Assembly: GCF_003634615.1 (NCBI RefSeq) | Contig: NZ_RBKX01000001.1 | Location: forward strand, 1,426,001-1,490,000 | Length of the DNA: 64,000 bases | Origin: Flavobacterium sp. 102 | GTDB lineage: Bacteria; Bacteroidota; Bacteroidia; Flavobacteriales; Flavobacteriaceae | Reading direction: 5' to 3' | Shown here: in pieces, positions 1 to 11,400 of the stretch | How positions within the stretch are numbered: the stretch's first letter is position 1 | Layout: each line of letters opens with the position of its first letter | Notes under the pieces: generated by a model | Database searches by the model: none | What the model was told of the DNA's origin: nothing | What the model saw: only the letters and a program-made list of their open reading frames with translations | Made by a program: the position numbers and the translations under genes

Positions 1-1
1 C

Positions 2-2074
2 GTTACTTATCAGTGGCAAGCTTCAACTGATGGAGGTAGTAATTACACAGATATTTCTGGCGCAACAGCTTCTTCTTATTTAGCAACTCCAACAGCGGAT
101 ACTTATTATCGTTGTACAGTAACTTGTCCTTTTGGTCCTGTTGTGGTTAATTCTACACCGGTAGAAGTAACCTTTACTAATGCGATTACTTCAACTACTC
201 CAGTTACAATTTGTGGTGCAGGTGTTGCCAACTTAGAAGCTAGCACTGCTTCAGGGACTATTAATTGGTACGCCAATGCAACAGGAGGTACTGCTTTAGC
301 AACGGGCGAAACTTATTCGCCGAATGTTGCTGCTACGACTACTTATTATGTGGCTGCAGAATCAAGTTCAACTTATACAGCAGGTAAAGCGTTTGCCGGA
401 ACAACAACGCAAACGTCACCATTTAGTGGACTTGTCTTTAATGCTTCTACTAACGTACGTTTAAATTCGGTGAAAGTTTATCCTAAACAAACGGCTGGAG
501 CTGCTGATGCAGGAGCGCCAATTACCATAAAATTATTTAAGGATGGTGTTCAAGTACCTGGTACTTCAGCTGTGACTTTTATTCCAGCAACTAATACTGG
601 AACTATTTCTACTTCTGTATCAAATACAGTTGTGCTTGATTATGATATTCCAGCCGGAACAGGTTATAGATTATTAGCTACAAATGGATTAAGCTCTACC
701 AATGTAATAGGAAAGTTGAGCAGTTTCCCTGCAGCGACACCAACTGCTACAGGTGCAATTGCAATTACAGGTTCACTAAATACATTTGATGGTACTCCGG
801 ATGCTAGTTACAACAACTTCTTTGATTGGGATGTTACTGAAGTTTGTGCTTCTCCTAGAGTTCCTGTCACAGCAACCGTTAATCCAACATCAACCAACAC
901 AACGACTATTTCCGCTTGTGATACTTACACTTGGTCAGTAAATGGAACCACTTATACAACTGGTGGAACTTATACTTCAACCGTTGGATGTACTATTGAA
1001 GAATTAGTGTTGACTATTACACCAAGTACAACCAACACAACTACTATTTCAGCTTGTGATACTTACACTTGGTCAGTTAATGGTTCAACATATACAACTG
1101 GTGGAACTTATACTTCAACCGTTGGATGTACTATTGAAGAATTAGTGTTGACTATTACACCAAGTACAACCAACACAACGACTGTTTCCGCTTGTGATAC
1201 TTATACTTGGTCAGTAAATGGTTCGACATATACAACAGGTGGAACTTATACTTCAACTGTTGGATGTCATACCGAAACATTAGTATTGACTATTACACCA
1301 AGTACAACCAACACAACTACTATTTCAGCTTGTGATACTTACACTTGGTCAGTTAATGGTTCAACATATACAACGGGTGGAACTTATACTTCAACCGTTG
1401 GATGTCATACCGAAACATTAGTATTGACTATTACACCGAGTACGACCAATACAACGACTATTTCCGCTTGTGATACTTACACTTGGTCAGTAAATGGTTC
1501 GACTTATACAACCGGTGGAACTTATACTTCAACGGTTGGATGTAATACTGAGACATTAGTATTGACTATCAATTCAGCAGCCACTCCAACGGGAAGTTCA
1601 GCTCAAACAATTTCGGTTTCAGATTTGAATGATGCAACTTTAGAAGATCTAGTGGTAAGTCCAATAAATGTGATTTGGTATGGTTCTTTAACAGATGCTC
1701 AAACCCAAACTAATGCACTTGCAAATACTACAGTATTGACTAATGGCGCAATTTATTATGCAGTAAATTTATCTTCAGGATGTCCAAGCACCCCATTGGC
1801 AGTAACGGTAACAGTTGCATTGGGAACAAATGGTTTTGATGATGCAAGCTTTAGTTTCTATCCTAATCCAACTTCGGGTATTGTTAATATTAGTTACGCA
1901 AGTCAGATTACTAACATTACGGTAATTAACATGATGGGACAAGTAATACAAGAGAGAAATACCAACGAAAATCAGGTTCAAATTGATTTATCTTCATTGC
2001 CGGCTTCAACTTATTTTGTAAGGGTTGAATCAGATGGTAATTCAAAAATGATTAAAGTGATTAAACAGAATTAA
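2..2074 (+). CDS. T9SS type A sorting-domain surface protein, 5' truncated
   Basis: The frame is open from base 2, upstream of the first ATG at 143, so the true start lies outside the window. The visible part begins with an Ig-like segment (WYANATGGTAL), continues through a beta-rich domain, and then carries five near-identical 46-residue repeats (nt 893-1582), each with two Cys. The last ~70 residues begin FYPNPTSGIVNI and end in basic residues (MIKVIKQN), the form of the type A T9SS C-terminal sorting domain. That domain directs export across the outer membrane and attachment to the cell surface. An adhesin-like role is inferred; no catalytic motif is visible. Confidence 0.85.
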   Translation, partial: VTYQWQASTDGGSNYTDISGATASSYLATPTADTYYRCTVTCPFGPVVVNSTPVEVTFTNAITSTTPVTICGAGVANLEASTASGTINWYANATGGTALATGETYSPNVAATTTYYVAAESSSTYTAGKAFAGTTTQTSPFSGLVFNASTNVRLNSVKVYPKQTAGAADAGAPITIKLFKDGVQVPGTSAVTFIPATNTGTISTSVSNTVVLDYDIPAGTGYRLLATNGLSSTNVIGKLSSFPAATPTATGAIAITGSLNTFDGTPDASYNNFFDWDVTEVCASPRVPVTATVNPTSTNTTTISACDTYTWSVNGTTYTTGGTYTSTVGCTIEELVLTITPSTTNTTTISACDTYTWSVNGSTYTTGGTYTSTVGCTIEELVLTITPSTTNTTTVSACDTYTWSVNGSTYTTGGTYTSTVGCHTETLVLTITPSTTNTTTISACDTYTWSVNGSTYTTGGTYTSTVGCHTETLVLTITPSTTNTTTISACDTYTWSVNGSTYTTGGTYTSTVGCNTETLVLTINSAATPTGSSAQTISVSDLNDATLEDLVVSPINVIWYGSLTDAQTQTNALANTTVLTNGAIYYAVNLSSGCPSTPLAVTVTVALGTNGFDDASFSFYPNPTSGIVNISYASQITNITVINMMGQVIQERNTNENQVQIDLSSLPASTYFVRVESDGNSKMIKVIKQN
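893..1582 (+). repeat. Five tandem 138-bp coding repeats
   Basis: Copies start near 893, 1031, 1169, 1307 and 1445, exactly 138 bp (46 codons) apart, so copy number can change without a frameshift. Each encodes a Thr-rich unit containing ISACDTYTW and TYTTGGTYTSTVGC. The copies differ mainly at synonymous sites and in a short variable patch (TIEE or HTET/NTET). This points to recent duplication or gene conversion. Confidence 0.9.
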
Positions 2075-2129
2075 GATTAAATTCGATTAATAAGTAGATT
2101 AAGTTTTTTTTATATTTTTTTTTGAAATT

Positions 2130-2165
2130 AAACCCTTCTCATTTTATTGAGGAGGGTTTTTTTAT
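2130..2165 (+). terminator. Rho-independent terminator after the truncated surface gene
   Basis: An 11-bp stem (AAACCCTTCTC, 2130-2140, against GAGGAGGGTTT, 2149-2159, with one G-T pair) has an 8-nt loop and runs into a T tract. It lies about 55 nt after the stop codon. Confidence 0.8.
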
Positions 2166-2242
2166 TGTTTTTATTTTAGGTTTTCTTTTTTTGGGAACTT
2201 ATTTTAACAATTCAAAAAATTATTTTTGTCTTTATTATTCTA

Positions 2243-2250
2243 TATATTTG
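2243..2250 (+). promoter_or_regulatory. Candidate -7 box for the TPR/AraC gene
   Basis: TATATTTG fits the flavobacterial primary sigma -7 consensus TAnnTTTG, 42 nt before the ATG at 2293. The nearest TTG (2226-2228) is only 14 nt upstream, shorter than usual, so the -33 element is not convincing. Confidence 0.3.
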
Positions 2251-2292
2251 CTGTATTCGGGGGTCGACACTTTGACATTAATTTAAAAACAC

Positions 2293-3882
2293 ATGAAATA
2301 TCTTATCCATACCAATAGATATTTTTATTTCTTTTTGCTATTTGGATTCCTCCATTCACATAGCAATGCGCAATCTTTTTTAAACAAACATTACTTGTCC
2401 GATGATATAGAGAATTTAATCAACTCAAATCCGGATCAAGCATTAAAAATTGCCCAGTACTTACTTAGTAAAACCAATACCAGCAATAAAGAAAAGGCCA
2501 AAGTTAATTTTTTGATTTCTAAAGCTTATTTAGTCAAAGGCGATTTTAGTAGTGCTCTAAATTTTCTGTATGAAGAGAAAAACTATGAGGACTACTTGAC
2601 AGAAGAAGAGAAAATAGACATTGAAATTGGAAAAATTGTTCTTTTAAGAGAGCTTACACTTTACAAGCAATCCAAAAAATCTCTCGAAAATCTTGAAAAC
2701 AAATTTAAAAATACACACGATAGTAAGTTAAAATTGTATTTAGAAGGTTCTATTGCCATTGAAAAAGCCCAATTTTTATTGAATGAAGGCAAAGCCGAAA
2801 AAGGTATAAGTTTGCTTAGAAAGCATGAGTCTTCTTTAAATAAAACATTTAAAAACAATAAAGATTTAGAGCTGAATTATATAATCACTCTCGGACAATT
2901 GTATTTTAAAGAAAGTGATTTGGTTCAGGCAAAAAAACATTTCGAATCGGCTATTGCATTAGTTAATAATCAGAATGGAGAGAATGTCTATTCAAAAATT
3001 GAAGCACTTCAGGGTTTGGCCGGAGTATATTTGGCTACAAAAGACCATCAAAAAGTTATAAATCTTAGTAACGAGGCTATGGTTTATGCTAAAGGACTTG
3101 GTAATCTTTTTTTGCAAGTTGAGATTATTCAGCAACAGAATTTGAGTTATTTGGCTTTGAATGACATGGCCAATTATAAGTTGACCAATACGCGGTTTTT
3201 TGAAGTCCAGCCAGAAACTGAAGCCCAAGAACAAGAAGCCATCAACACTGCTTACAATCTTATTTCGGATGAGTATTCAAAGGACTATGAAGATGACAAA
3301 TCCGGTTATCTCAATACAATATACATAGTTTCGGGTATTTTCTTGGTTATTATACTCGTTTGTATCTTTTTTTGGCAAAAGACATTGCAACGCAAAAAAG
3401 GGTTGGATGTAATTATCAATTATATTGAAATAACCAGAAGCAATCTCATTGGCAGTTTCAGCATAACGGATAAAAAGCAAGAACCAAGAAAAAATGTGAT
3501 TTTAAAAGAAACCGAAGAGCAGATTTTAAACAAATTAAAACGATTTGAAAGTTCTAAACGTTTTATCAATAAAGACATTTCACTTGCGGTTTTGGCGGGT
3601 CAATTGGACTCAAATACAAAATACCTCTCGGAGATTATCAATACCCATTATAACGTCAATTTTAACACCTATATCAACAAATTAAGAATCAATTATATCA
3701 TTGAAAAGTTGAAGACTGATCCCAATTTCATCAATTATAAAATTAGTTATTTGGCTGAGAATTGCGGATTTTCTTCACATAGTAGTTTTGCTACAGTATT
3801 TAAATCCATAACCGGTATTTCTCCGGTGAAGTTTATAGAGTTATTAAATCAAGAAAAAGAGAACAATCTGTTAGAAGAATGA
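2293..3882 (+). CDS. TPR transmembrane protein with C-terminal AraC-type HTH
   Basis: The 529-aa protein starts with a signal-like hydrophobic segment (FYFFLLFGFLHSHSNAQ), followed by TPR-like helical pairs to about residue 310. One membrane segment lies near 344-362 (IYIVSGIFLVIILVCIFFW). An AraC/HTH_18 domain covers about 425-520 and shows the typical NYKISYLAENCGFSSHSSFATVFK pattern, here split across two helices. Such Bacteroidota proteins are thought to pass a periplasmic or envelope signal to a cytoplasmic DNA-binding domain; the ligand and targets are unknown. The stop overlaps the next start (ATGA), so the two genes are probably translationally coupled. The neighbouring surface-protein genes are plausible targets, by position only. 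Confidence 0.85.
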   Translation: MKYLIHTNRYFYFFLLFGFLHSHSNAQSFLNKHYLSDDIENLINSNPDQALKIAQYLLSKTNTSNKEKAKVNFLISKAYLVKGDFSSALNFLYEEKNYEDYLTEEEKIDIEIGKIVLLRELTLYKQSKKSLENLENKFKNTHDSKLKLYLEGSIAIEKAQFLLNEGKAEKGISLLRKHESSLNKTFKNNKDLELNYIITLGQLYFKESDLVQAKKHFESAIALVNNQNGENVYSKIEALQGLAGVYLATKDHQKVINLSNEAMVYAKGLGNLFLQVEIIQQQNLSYLALNDMANYKLTNTRFFEVQPETEAQEQEAINTAYNLISDEYSKDYEDDKSGYLNTIYIVSGIFLVIILVCIFFWQKTLQRKKGLDVIINYIEITRSNLIGSFSITDKKQEPRKNVILKETEEQILNKLKRFESSKRFINKDISLAVLAGQLDSNTKYLSEIINTHYNVNFNTYINKLRINYIIEKLKTDPNFINYKISYLAENCGFSSHSSFATVFKSITGISPVKFIELLNQEKENNLLEE

Positions 3883-5039
3883 TGGTTTACACGAAGACTA
3901 TAGTATTGTTTATTGGATTTGTTGTTGGCTTGCTGACCACAACCACTTCGTATGCTCAAAACTATAAAAAACTCGATAGCATTCTTAAAGCCGGTTCCAA
4001 CGAAATTTATGTCAATCCTGATAAAGTAATCAAAGAAGGACATCAAATTGTCAATCAGTCAGACAATGTCGATTATAAAATCAAAGGATATAAGTTGATT
4101 TCTGATGCCTATTCTGCTAAAAGAGATTATGAAAAATCTCTAGATTATCTGATTAGAGCTTCAGATTTATTAGACCAGTCAAATGATAAATTGCTCAAAA
4201 TAAATATCATAAATAAAACGGGAATTCAGTACCATCAATTAAAAGTTTACGACAAAGCAATTCAATATTTGGACCAAGCGGAGCAACTGATCTCAGAGTA
4301 TCCGTATAAGGATTCTATTCATGCTGAATTGGGAAAAAATTACATCGTAAGAGGTTTTATCTATAAAGAAAAGTTGAGTTGTGCCATTGCCATTGCATTT
4401 ATGGATAGAGGTATAGCCGAGTTAAAGAAGTCAAAGGACAAATTAGGCGTTGCTTCCAAAGTTAGTATAGCGATATACAACAAAGGAAATTGCTACCTCT
4501 TGATGCATAATAACAAATTGGCACTCGAAAGTTTTAAAGAATCAGCAAAATTGGCCAAAGAGGTAAATGCGAAGAGTTTAGAGGCGTTTGCACTCAAAGG
4601 TTCGGCTAAAGTTTACACTTTGGAAGGCAACCACCTCGAAGCCATAAAAGCCTTAAATCTTGCCTTAGATCTTTCTTCAGAAGTGAATGACTTAATTTTA
4701 AATCAAGAAATCTATAAAGGTTTGTCCGAAAATTATTTGGCTATAAACCAATGGGATCAATTTAAGATTAATCAAAGCAAATTTATCGATGTTCAAAAAC
4801 TTATTAAAGACCGTGAAAGAAGTTCAGTAGGCGAATCTTTAGGGGTAAAAGAACTCGAGTTAAAAGCAAAAAGAACAGAATTGTCTAATAAATTCTATTA
4901 TTTATTGTTGTTTTTATTCATTCTTTTGGTCTTGATTGTTTTATTTTTCTACGTAATTATCAAACGAAAAGGAAAAGAAATTGAAGCCATAAAGAACCAA
5001 ATCTACGTGTTGCAAAACAAAAAAGCGAAAGACGCTTAA
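3879..5039 (+). CDS. TPR protein with C-terminal membrane anchor
   Basis: The 386-aa protein has an N-terminal signal segment (IVLFIGFVVGLLTTTTSYAQ). TPR-like repeats fill about residues 40-310. A membrane helix near 344-365 precedes a short, highly charged cytoplasmic tail (RKGKEIEAIKNQIYVLQNKK). It resembles the sensor half of the upstream TPR/AraC protein without the DNA-binding domain, and the 4-nt overlap suggests that the two act together. No histidine kinase motifs are present. The partner role is inferred. Confidence 0.75.
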   Translation: MMVYTKTIVLFIGFVVGLLTTTTSYAQNYKKLDSILKAGSNEIYVNPDKVIKEGHQIVNQSDNVDYKIKGYKLISDAYSAKRDYEKSLDYLIRASDLLDQSNDKLLKINIINKTGIQYHQLKVYDKAIQYLDQAEQLISEYPYKDSIHAELGKNYIVRGFIYKEKLSCAIAIAFMDRGIAELKKSKDKLGVASKVSIAIYNKGNCYLLMHNNKLALESFKESAKLAKEVNAKSLEAFALKGSAKVYTLEGNHLEAIKALNLALDLSSEVNDLILNQEIYKGLSENYLAINQWDQFKINQSKFIDVQKLIKDRERSSVGESLGVKELELKAKRTELSNKFYYLLLFLFILLVLIVLFFYVIIKRKGKEIEAIKNQIYVLQNKKAKDA

Positions 5040-5492
5040 CACTCCATTTTTGCCTCCGAATTCCCCCGAATTTCTCCTATTGTACTTTGTAAATTCAGTA
5101 AATTACAAAGCAAAACCATTTTTCCCCTCTTGCTATTTTCGTATCTTAGTGTAAGGAATTTGAAATCACTGTGAATCACATGCTGTTTCTTTTGTGTGTC
5201 AAGGGTTTAAAGGCTTTGTGTTGTCGTGATTTCATCCTTGAAGAATGACGTTTATTGATAAAAAATGAAGCAGTTTTGCTTTAAAAATGTAAATATTTTA
5301 GCATTTCTAATAGCCAATTTAGATTGTTATACTTCATTTTTTTTTAGCGAGCATTTTTCAGAGAGAAAAGGCAAAATTTTGACAAAAAAAGCCAAAAAGA
5401 GTAACAAGATTTCGAATTAATTTTAAGAAGAACATCTTTCAAAAAATTAATTTTTAAAATGAATTAACATCACCAATTTAATAACTAACAAA
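5040..5492. other. 453-nt intergenic gap before the giant adhesin
   Basis: This is very AT-rich and has no convincing ORF. I see no strong hairpin terminator after 5039 and no clear TTG/TAnnTTTG pair. It presumably contains the promoter and a long leader for the downstream adhesin operon. Confidence 0.5.
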
Positions 5493-8400
5493 ATGCAGAA
5501 AAATTATCCCTTTTTTGAAACTACATTGCCAAAACCAGTAAACGGTATTTTTCAAAAAAATAATGTTAATGTAGATTATTTAATTAACCAAGTATTTCTT
5601 CAGCGATTTTTAGTTCTATTTTTATTGATAGTAACCAATCTTGGTTATAGTCAATTGACAACAGAACATTTCGAAAGCGGTATCCCAGGAACTTGGGCGG
5701 TTACTAGTAATTTAGTTTCACCTCCTGCAAACAACTGGGTTCATACACCGACCGGAGGATATCTGTCAAGTGGTGGTGCAACGGTAAATCCAGCACTTAA
5801 TAATACAGTAGGTACTACAGCGGAGTATTTTATGATAACGCCTCAGTTTTTGACACCTACCAATGGTCAAATTCGTTTTTATACCAAGCAAGGTAGTTTT
5901 ACGAACAGAGGAGCTACTTATCAACTTAGGATTTCAACTGCGAATCAGCCTGATATAACTAGTTTCAATGTGGTTTTACAAACTTGGACAGAAGCGAGTT
6001 TAAATGTAGCGCCAACAACTTATGAAGAAAAAATAGTCAATATACCAACCATACCTTCTGGTATTCCGGTTTATTTGGCATTTGTTGCTGTAACCAATCA
6101 AACCGGTGTTGCTGCTACTAGTGGTGATAGTTGGTTTGTAGATGGTGTTAGGGTAATATCAAGTTGTGATCCGGTAACGGCACCAATGATTGTTCCTTCA
6201 GAATCAGGAGCCGCAATATCATGGACACATCCCACGGCAACACAATTCGGAATAGATGTTGTTCCAACTGGAGCAGGTCATAGCGCATTAGGTACACCAA
6301 CCGGAAATAGTTATAATGCAATTGACTTAGAACCTTCAACAACTTATGATGTTTATATTATCACCAATTGTGATGCAAGTACCAACAGTACATGGGCAGG
6401 TCCTTTTACTTTTACAACGACAACTGTTGGATTATCGTGTAATACAGCGATAAACGTCCCTTCAGATGTAACAACAACGCCTTATGTTTTAAGTGCCAAT
6501 TTGGATGAATTTTACGATGCCAATACGTATGTTGAGTTAAATAGCCAAGGATTCAGTTGTCAACCGATTGGACAAACAGGAAATCTACTGTCAGGAAACC
6601 ATGTTTATCTTTCTTATACACCAACTACTTCAGGATTAATTAATATTACACAAGTGGCAAATACTGCTTCAGGTGGTGGTGGTAATAATTGTTATAATAC
6701 GCTTTCAAGTGTTTTTATTTTCGATGGTTGCGTAGGTGTTGGTACATCAGCAGGTTGTTTGGCAGCAATTGCCACTACTTCTAATGGTGTGCCGGTACAG
6801 ATTCCAAATTTTTATGCCCAAGCGGGACAGAACTATGTTATTGTAATCTCATCACCATACCAACATACTAATCCGGGAGCAGGACTTTGTTTTACTTTTA
6901 CTATTAGTGGTTCAACTTGTCCGGCACCTTCTCAACCATCATTGTCTATTGATAATCTACAGCAAACTACAGCAACAGCTTCATGGGACAATGTTCAAAA
7001 TTTAGTGAGTGCTTGGGAATATATTGCCTTACCGGCAACTTTACCGGCACCTACTGCCGGTCAAACAGGGACAATTTCTACCAATACCAACATAAACAAT
7101 CCATTGTCAAATCTTACTCCTGGATTGGCTTACAATTTATATGTGCGTTCGGTTTGTAACGGAACTCCGGGAGACTGGTCAGCACCAAGAGCTTTCACTA
7201 CACAATGTAACGTTTTATCATTACCATATTATACAGGATTCACCAATGCTAATACTACAAACGGAATTCCTGAACCATGTTGGACATCTTTAAATTTAAA
7301 CAATGATTTAAATGTATTTCATTATGGTCCAAATGCCTTTAGTGAGCCGGTTGCAAAATTACGTACTTCAACTGAAGGCGAAAACAATGATATGTTGGTG
7401 ACACCAATATTTCATTTTGACGGCGTTACTCAAAAAAGACTGCGATTCAAGTACAATATTTATGGTAACTGGGGTCTTATTGTAGACAATCCTACTGGTG
7501 GACCAGGTTCATTTGAGGTGAAACTTTCTACAACAGGAGTAGGTGCATCAAATTTTACCACAACTATAATTCCTTTAGCTTCTTACACTACTGCGTATAA
7601 CTTTGTTGAAATAATAGTGCCTTTACCAAATATTACAGGAGATGTGAATATTGCTTGGTTAGTACCACCTGGTGCTTTACAAACCGGAAGCTGGTTGTAT
7701 ATTGATGATGTTTATATCGAAGATTTACCAGCTTGTTCTGAACCTGCGTATCCAGTTGTAACTCCGGGAACATTGGATACAGATTCAGTTGAGATTTCTT
7801 GGACTAATGGTTATCAAAACACCCAATGGCAATTAGTAGCACAGCCTTTAGGAACGGGTACACCAACAACACCATTTGTCCCTGGAGCTGTTGTGAATAT
7901 CGTGAGCACTAATCCGTTTACTATAACAGGGTTGAATCCGTCTACGCAATACGAGTTCTATATGAGAGCTTATTGTTCTGCGTCTGAACAAAGTATCTGG
8001 GTTGGACCTATTCAATTTAATACTTTGTGTATCGAACAGCCTACACCTTATTATGAAAGTTTTAATGACCCTGATCCTAACACTAAGAAATTTTGTTGGT
8101 CTACTAACAACGCTAATAATGACAATGCAGAGTGGATAATCAACGAAACAGACGCAAACATACGACCACAACCTATTTCTTTTTTTGATCCTTTTCAATC
8201 CTATGATGATTGGTTAATAAGCGTACCGGTGAATGCCGTTGGCCCTAAAAGACTACGTTTTAAATACAGAGTAACTGCTCCAATAGGTCCTATCGCATTA
8301 TTCCCAAGAGGAAACTTTGAAGTGTTGATGTCCTCAACACCTGATTTTGCTACTTATACTACTTTGATTCCGTTACATGATTTCACTAACGAGAGTTTTA

Positions 8401-11400
8401 TGGAAGATTCGGTTTTATTTACAGGAGCAGGAACAACCTATATTGCCTTCCGTCTTCCACCGAATATGCCTAATCCGACACAAACAGGTCTAGTAACAAT
8501 CGACGATTTTGTAATTGAAGATGCGCCGGCTTGTCCTAATCCGAATTCAGCAAGTTTAACAGCAACTAATATAACACCAACATCTGCGGATTTATCCTGG
8601 ACACCAGGAGCTACTGAAACACAATGGGAAGTGGTTATTCAGGCACCAATGTCAGGAGTTCCAACTGGTTCAGGAGTTACCGTAAATGCAATACCAACAT
8701 ACCAAGCAACGCTAACAGAAAATACAGCTTACGAATACTATGTTAGAGCAGTTTGTAATGATACAGAAAGCAGCGAATGGGTTGGGCCATTCCCTTTCAG
8801 AACCACTTGTAATGCCTTACCAACACCGTTTATCGAAACTTTTGATAGTAATTCACCAACAGAAACTTGTTGGACGATTTATAATAACAATGCAGACGCT
8901 AACGCTTGGAATCTTAATCAAACTGCCCAACCGATGTTTGGTAACCAAATGGCCGCTTTGTTTACCGGTATGAATGGTGCCAATAATGATTGGTTAATTA
9001 CACCAACCCTTACAGCACATGCCGGACAAAGACTCCGTTTTTACTATAGAACATACAGTAACGGAGATTTTGAAGAGGATTTAAAAGTGATACTTTCCAC
9101 AAATGGCGTAGCTACCAATCAGTTTTCAACGATTTTATATGAAAATAATATTGTCCGTCCTACAGATGGGACAGGAATAGTTCAGGGTTCTAATACAATA
9201 ACTTTAACTTCTGTTGAAGGGGTTAGAATAGGAGACAGGGCTGATTTGGCTTGGCAAATTCCATTCGGCGCAACAGTTACTGCCATCAATGGATTAACTG
9301 TAACGATATCACAAGGAGCATATTCAACTTTGGCAGGTCCTTTAGACATTACATTTGTTCATGAGGTTATAAGTAGTACTACTGTGAGAGAAAAAGTGAT
9401 TAACTTGACAGATATTACGTCAGATACCAATATTAATATTGGTTTTCATACTCCATTTTTCCCACCAAATCCATGGAATTACAGAGGGCAGTATACTTTT
9501 ATTGACAACGTAATTGTAGAAGACATTCCGGCTTGTCCATCTGTAATCAACGTTTCAACATCAAATATTCTTGATGTTTCGGCAGAGGTTAATTGGGAAA
9601 CTACCGGTGCAGAAACCTCGTGGCAAATTTCAGTTCAGCCTTATGGTACACCACCACCAACAGGAGATACATTACCGGCTTATCTTTATACCGCTAATGC
9701 TCATCCCTACACGGTTACAGGATTGACCCCGTCAACTTTGTACCAATATTATGTGAGAGCAGTATGTAGCGATTCTTCACAAAGCGAATGGGTTGGTCCA
9801 TTTGAAATTTTGACAAAATGTGATTATACTAATGTATGTCAATATACTATTTCAGTTACTAATGGAAATACAGGGACAGTTACGGATAATGTTAGTGTAA
9901 TTCAAAATGGTGTTGAGGTGCAAGCAATTGAATTTCCTGGTTTTGGTCAGCCTGCTGTTTTAGATTACCCTGTGTTCTTATGTACAGGTGTTGAGTACTC
10001 TTTATATTGGAATGGATTTGGAAGTGGCGTTCAATATTCAGAAGCGCAAATTTTCATCAGAGACGAAGCCAATAATATTGTTTGGACCAGTCCGTTAGGA
10101 TTAGGATTGGTAAATACAACTTTGTTTACAGGTATTGCCAGTTGTGGTGTGGTAACTTGCCCACAACCAACCAATTTGGCTGTAAATAACCAAGGAGTTT
10201 TCTCATGGACACCGGGTGGTTCAGAAACCCAATGGGAGGTTTTTGTTCAGCCTTATGGAAACGGAACGATTCCTCAATCAGGAACTATTGTAAATTCACC
10301 ATCTTATACTCCGGCAGCTGCAGATTTTATTAATGCTGCTGACGGTACTTATGAATATTTGGTTCGTGCCGTTTGTGGCCCTTCAGATAAAAGTTACTGG
10401 TCTGGGCCAAAAGTATTTATTAGAAATGACGAAGCTGCTAATGCAGTTCACTTACAGGTAAATACCGGATCAAGCTGTGAAGTTTCGGGAGCAGATGCTT
10501 CTTTTATTTCAGCAACTGCTTCTACTGTTCCAACTTCTTGTTCGGGAGTGAATAGTGGAGATATTTGGTATGATTTTGTGGCAACCTCAAAAGTTCATGT
10601 TATCGAATTAAGCGACTTCGCTCCGGGAACATATTATACCGGTGGTTTTGTTGGTGCTTGGCCACAGATAATGATGTCTTTATATGAAGTACAAACCGAT
10701 GGGTCTATGGTTGAAAAAGGATGCAGCAATAACAATTCTTTTGTAGCTAAATATTCAAGTGAACTAGTGGTTGGAAAAACTTATAAAATTAGATTGACTT
10801 TAAATGACCCAGGAGTATCCGATAAAACATTCCATATCTGTGTGACTACACCAGAAGATTTGTGTGATATGGATGCCTTTAATTATAGTTTTGAGAAGTT
10901 GCCAATGCAATATGTGTCTGGAGTTTCAACTATTCTTAATTCAAGAGTGATACCGGGTTGGAGAACCAATACCGATTGGGGAACCATGTTCTTCCTTGAA
11001 GGAAACAATATAGGCGTTACACCATTTGAAGGTGGACAATGTCTTCAATTAACGCAAGATGGAGAAGACGAATGGAATCCGAGCGATCCAAATATCAAAG
11101 GGCTGTACAAAGATTTTGATACGTCTCAAATTACGATGATGGACTTTAGTTTTGCCAGTGCAACAAGACAAACTGGTGGTAATGGTACCACTTTACAATT
11201 ATTTGCCGGACCACCTTCAGGACCGTTTACAGTAATTGCAGAAGATAACGCCAATAGTTCAAACTGGGATTTAGTGCAAGGAACTTATGATATCCCGAGT
11301 GGACAAACCACAACACGTTTTATTTTCCGCACAGTAGGAAATGCTATTGGACATCTTTTAGATGCAGCCAATTTCAAAGCCAATGTGGATATCGAGATTG

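Noticed and set aside
893..1582. CRISPR-like tandem repeats
   Set aside because: The repeats are 138 bp, in frame and coding throughout, with no unique spacers.
7848..8198. 116-aa antisense ORF inside the 2924-aa gene
   Set aside because: It is a shadow of the coding strand with a Cys/Arg-rich, unlikely composition and no recognisable domain. The same applies to the other antisense ORFs within the giant genes.
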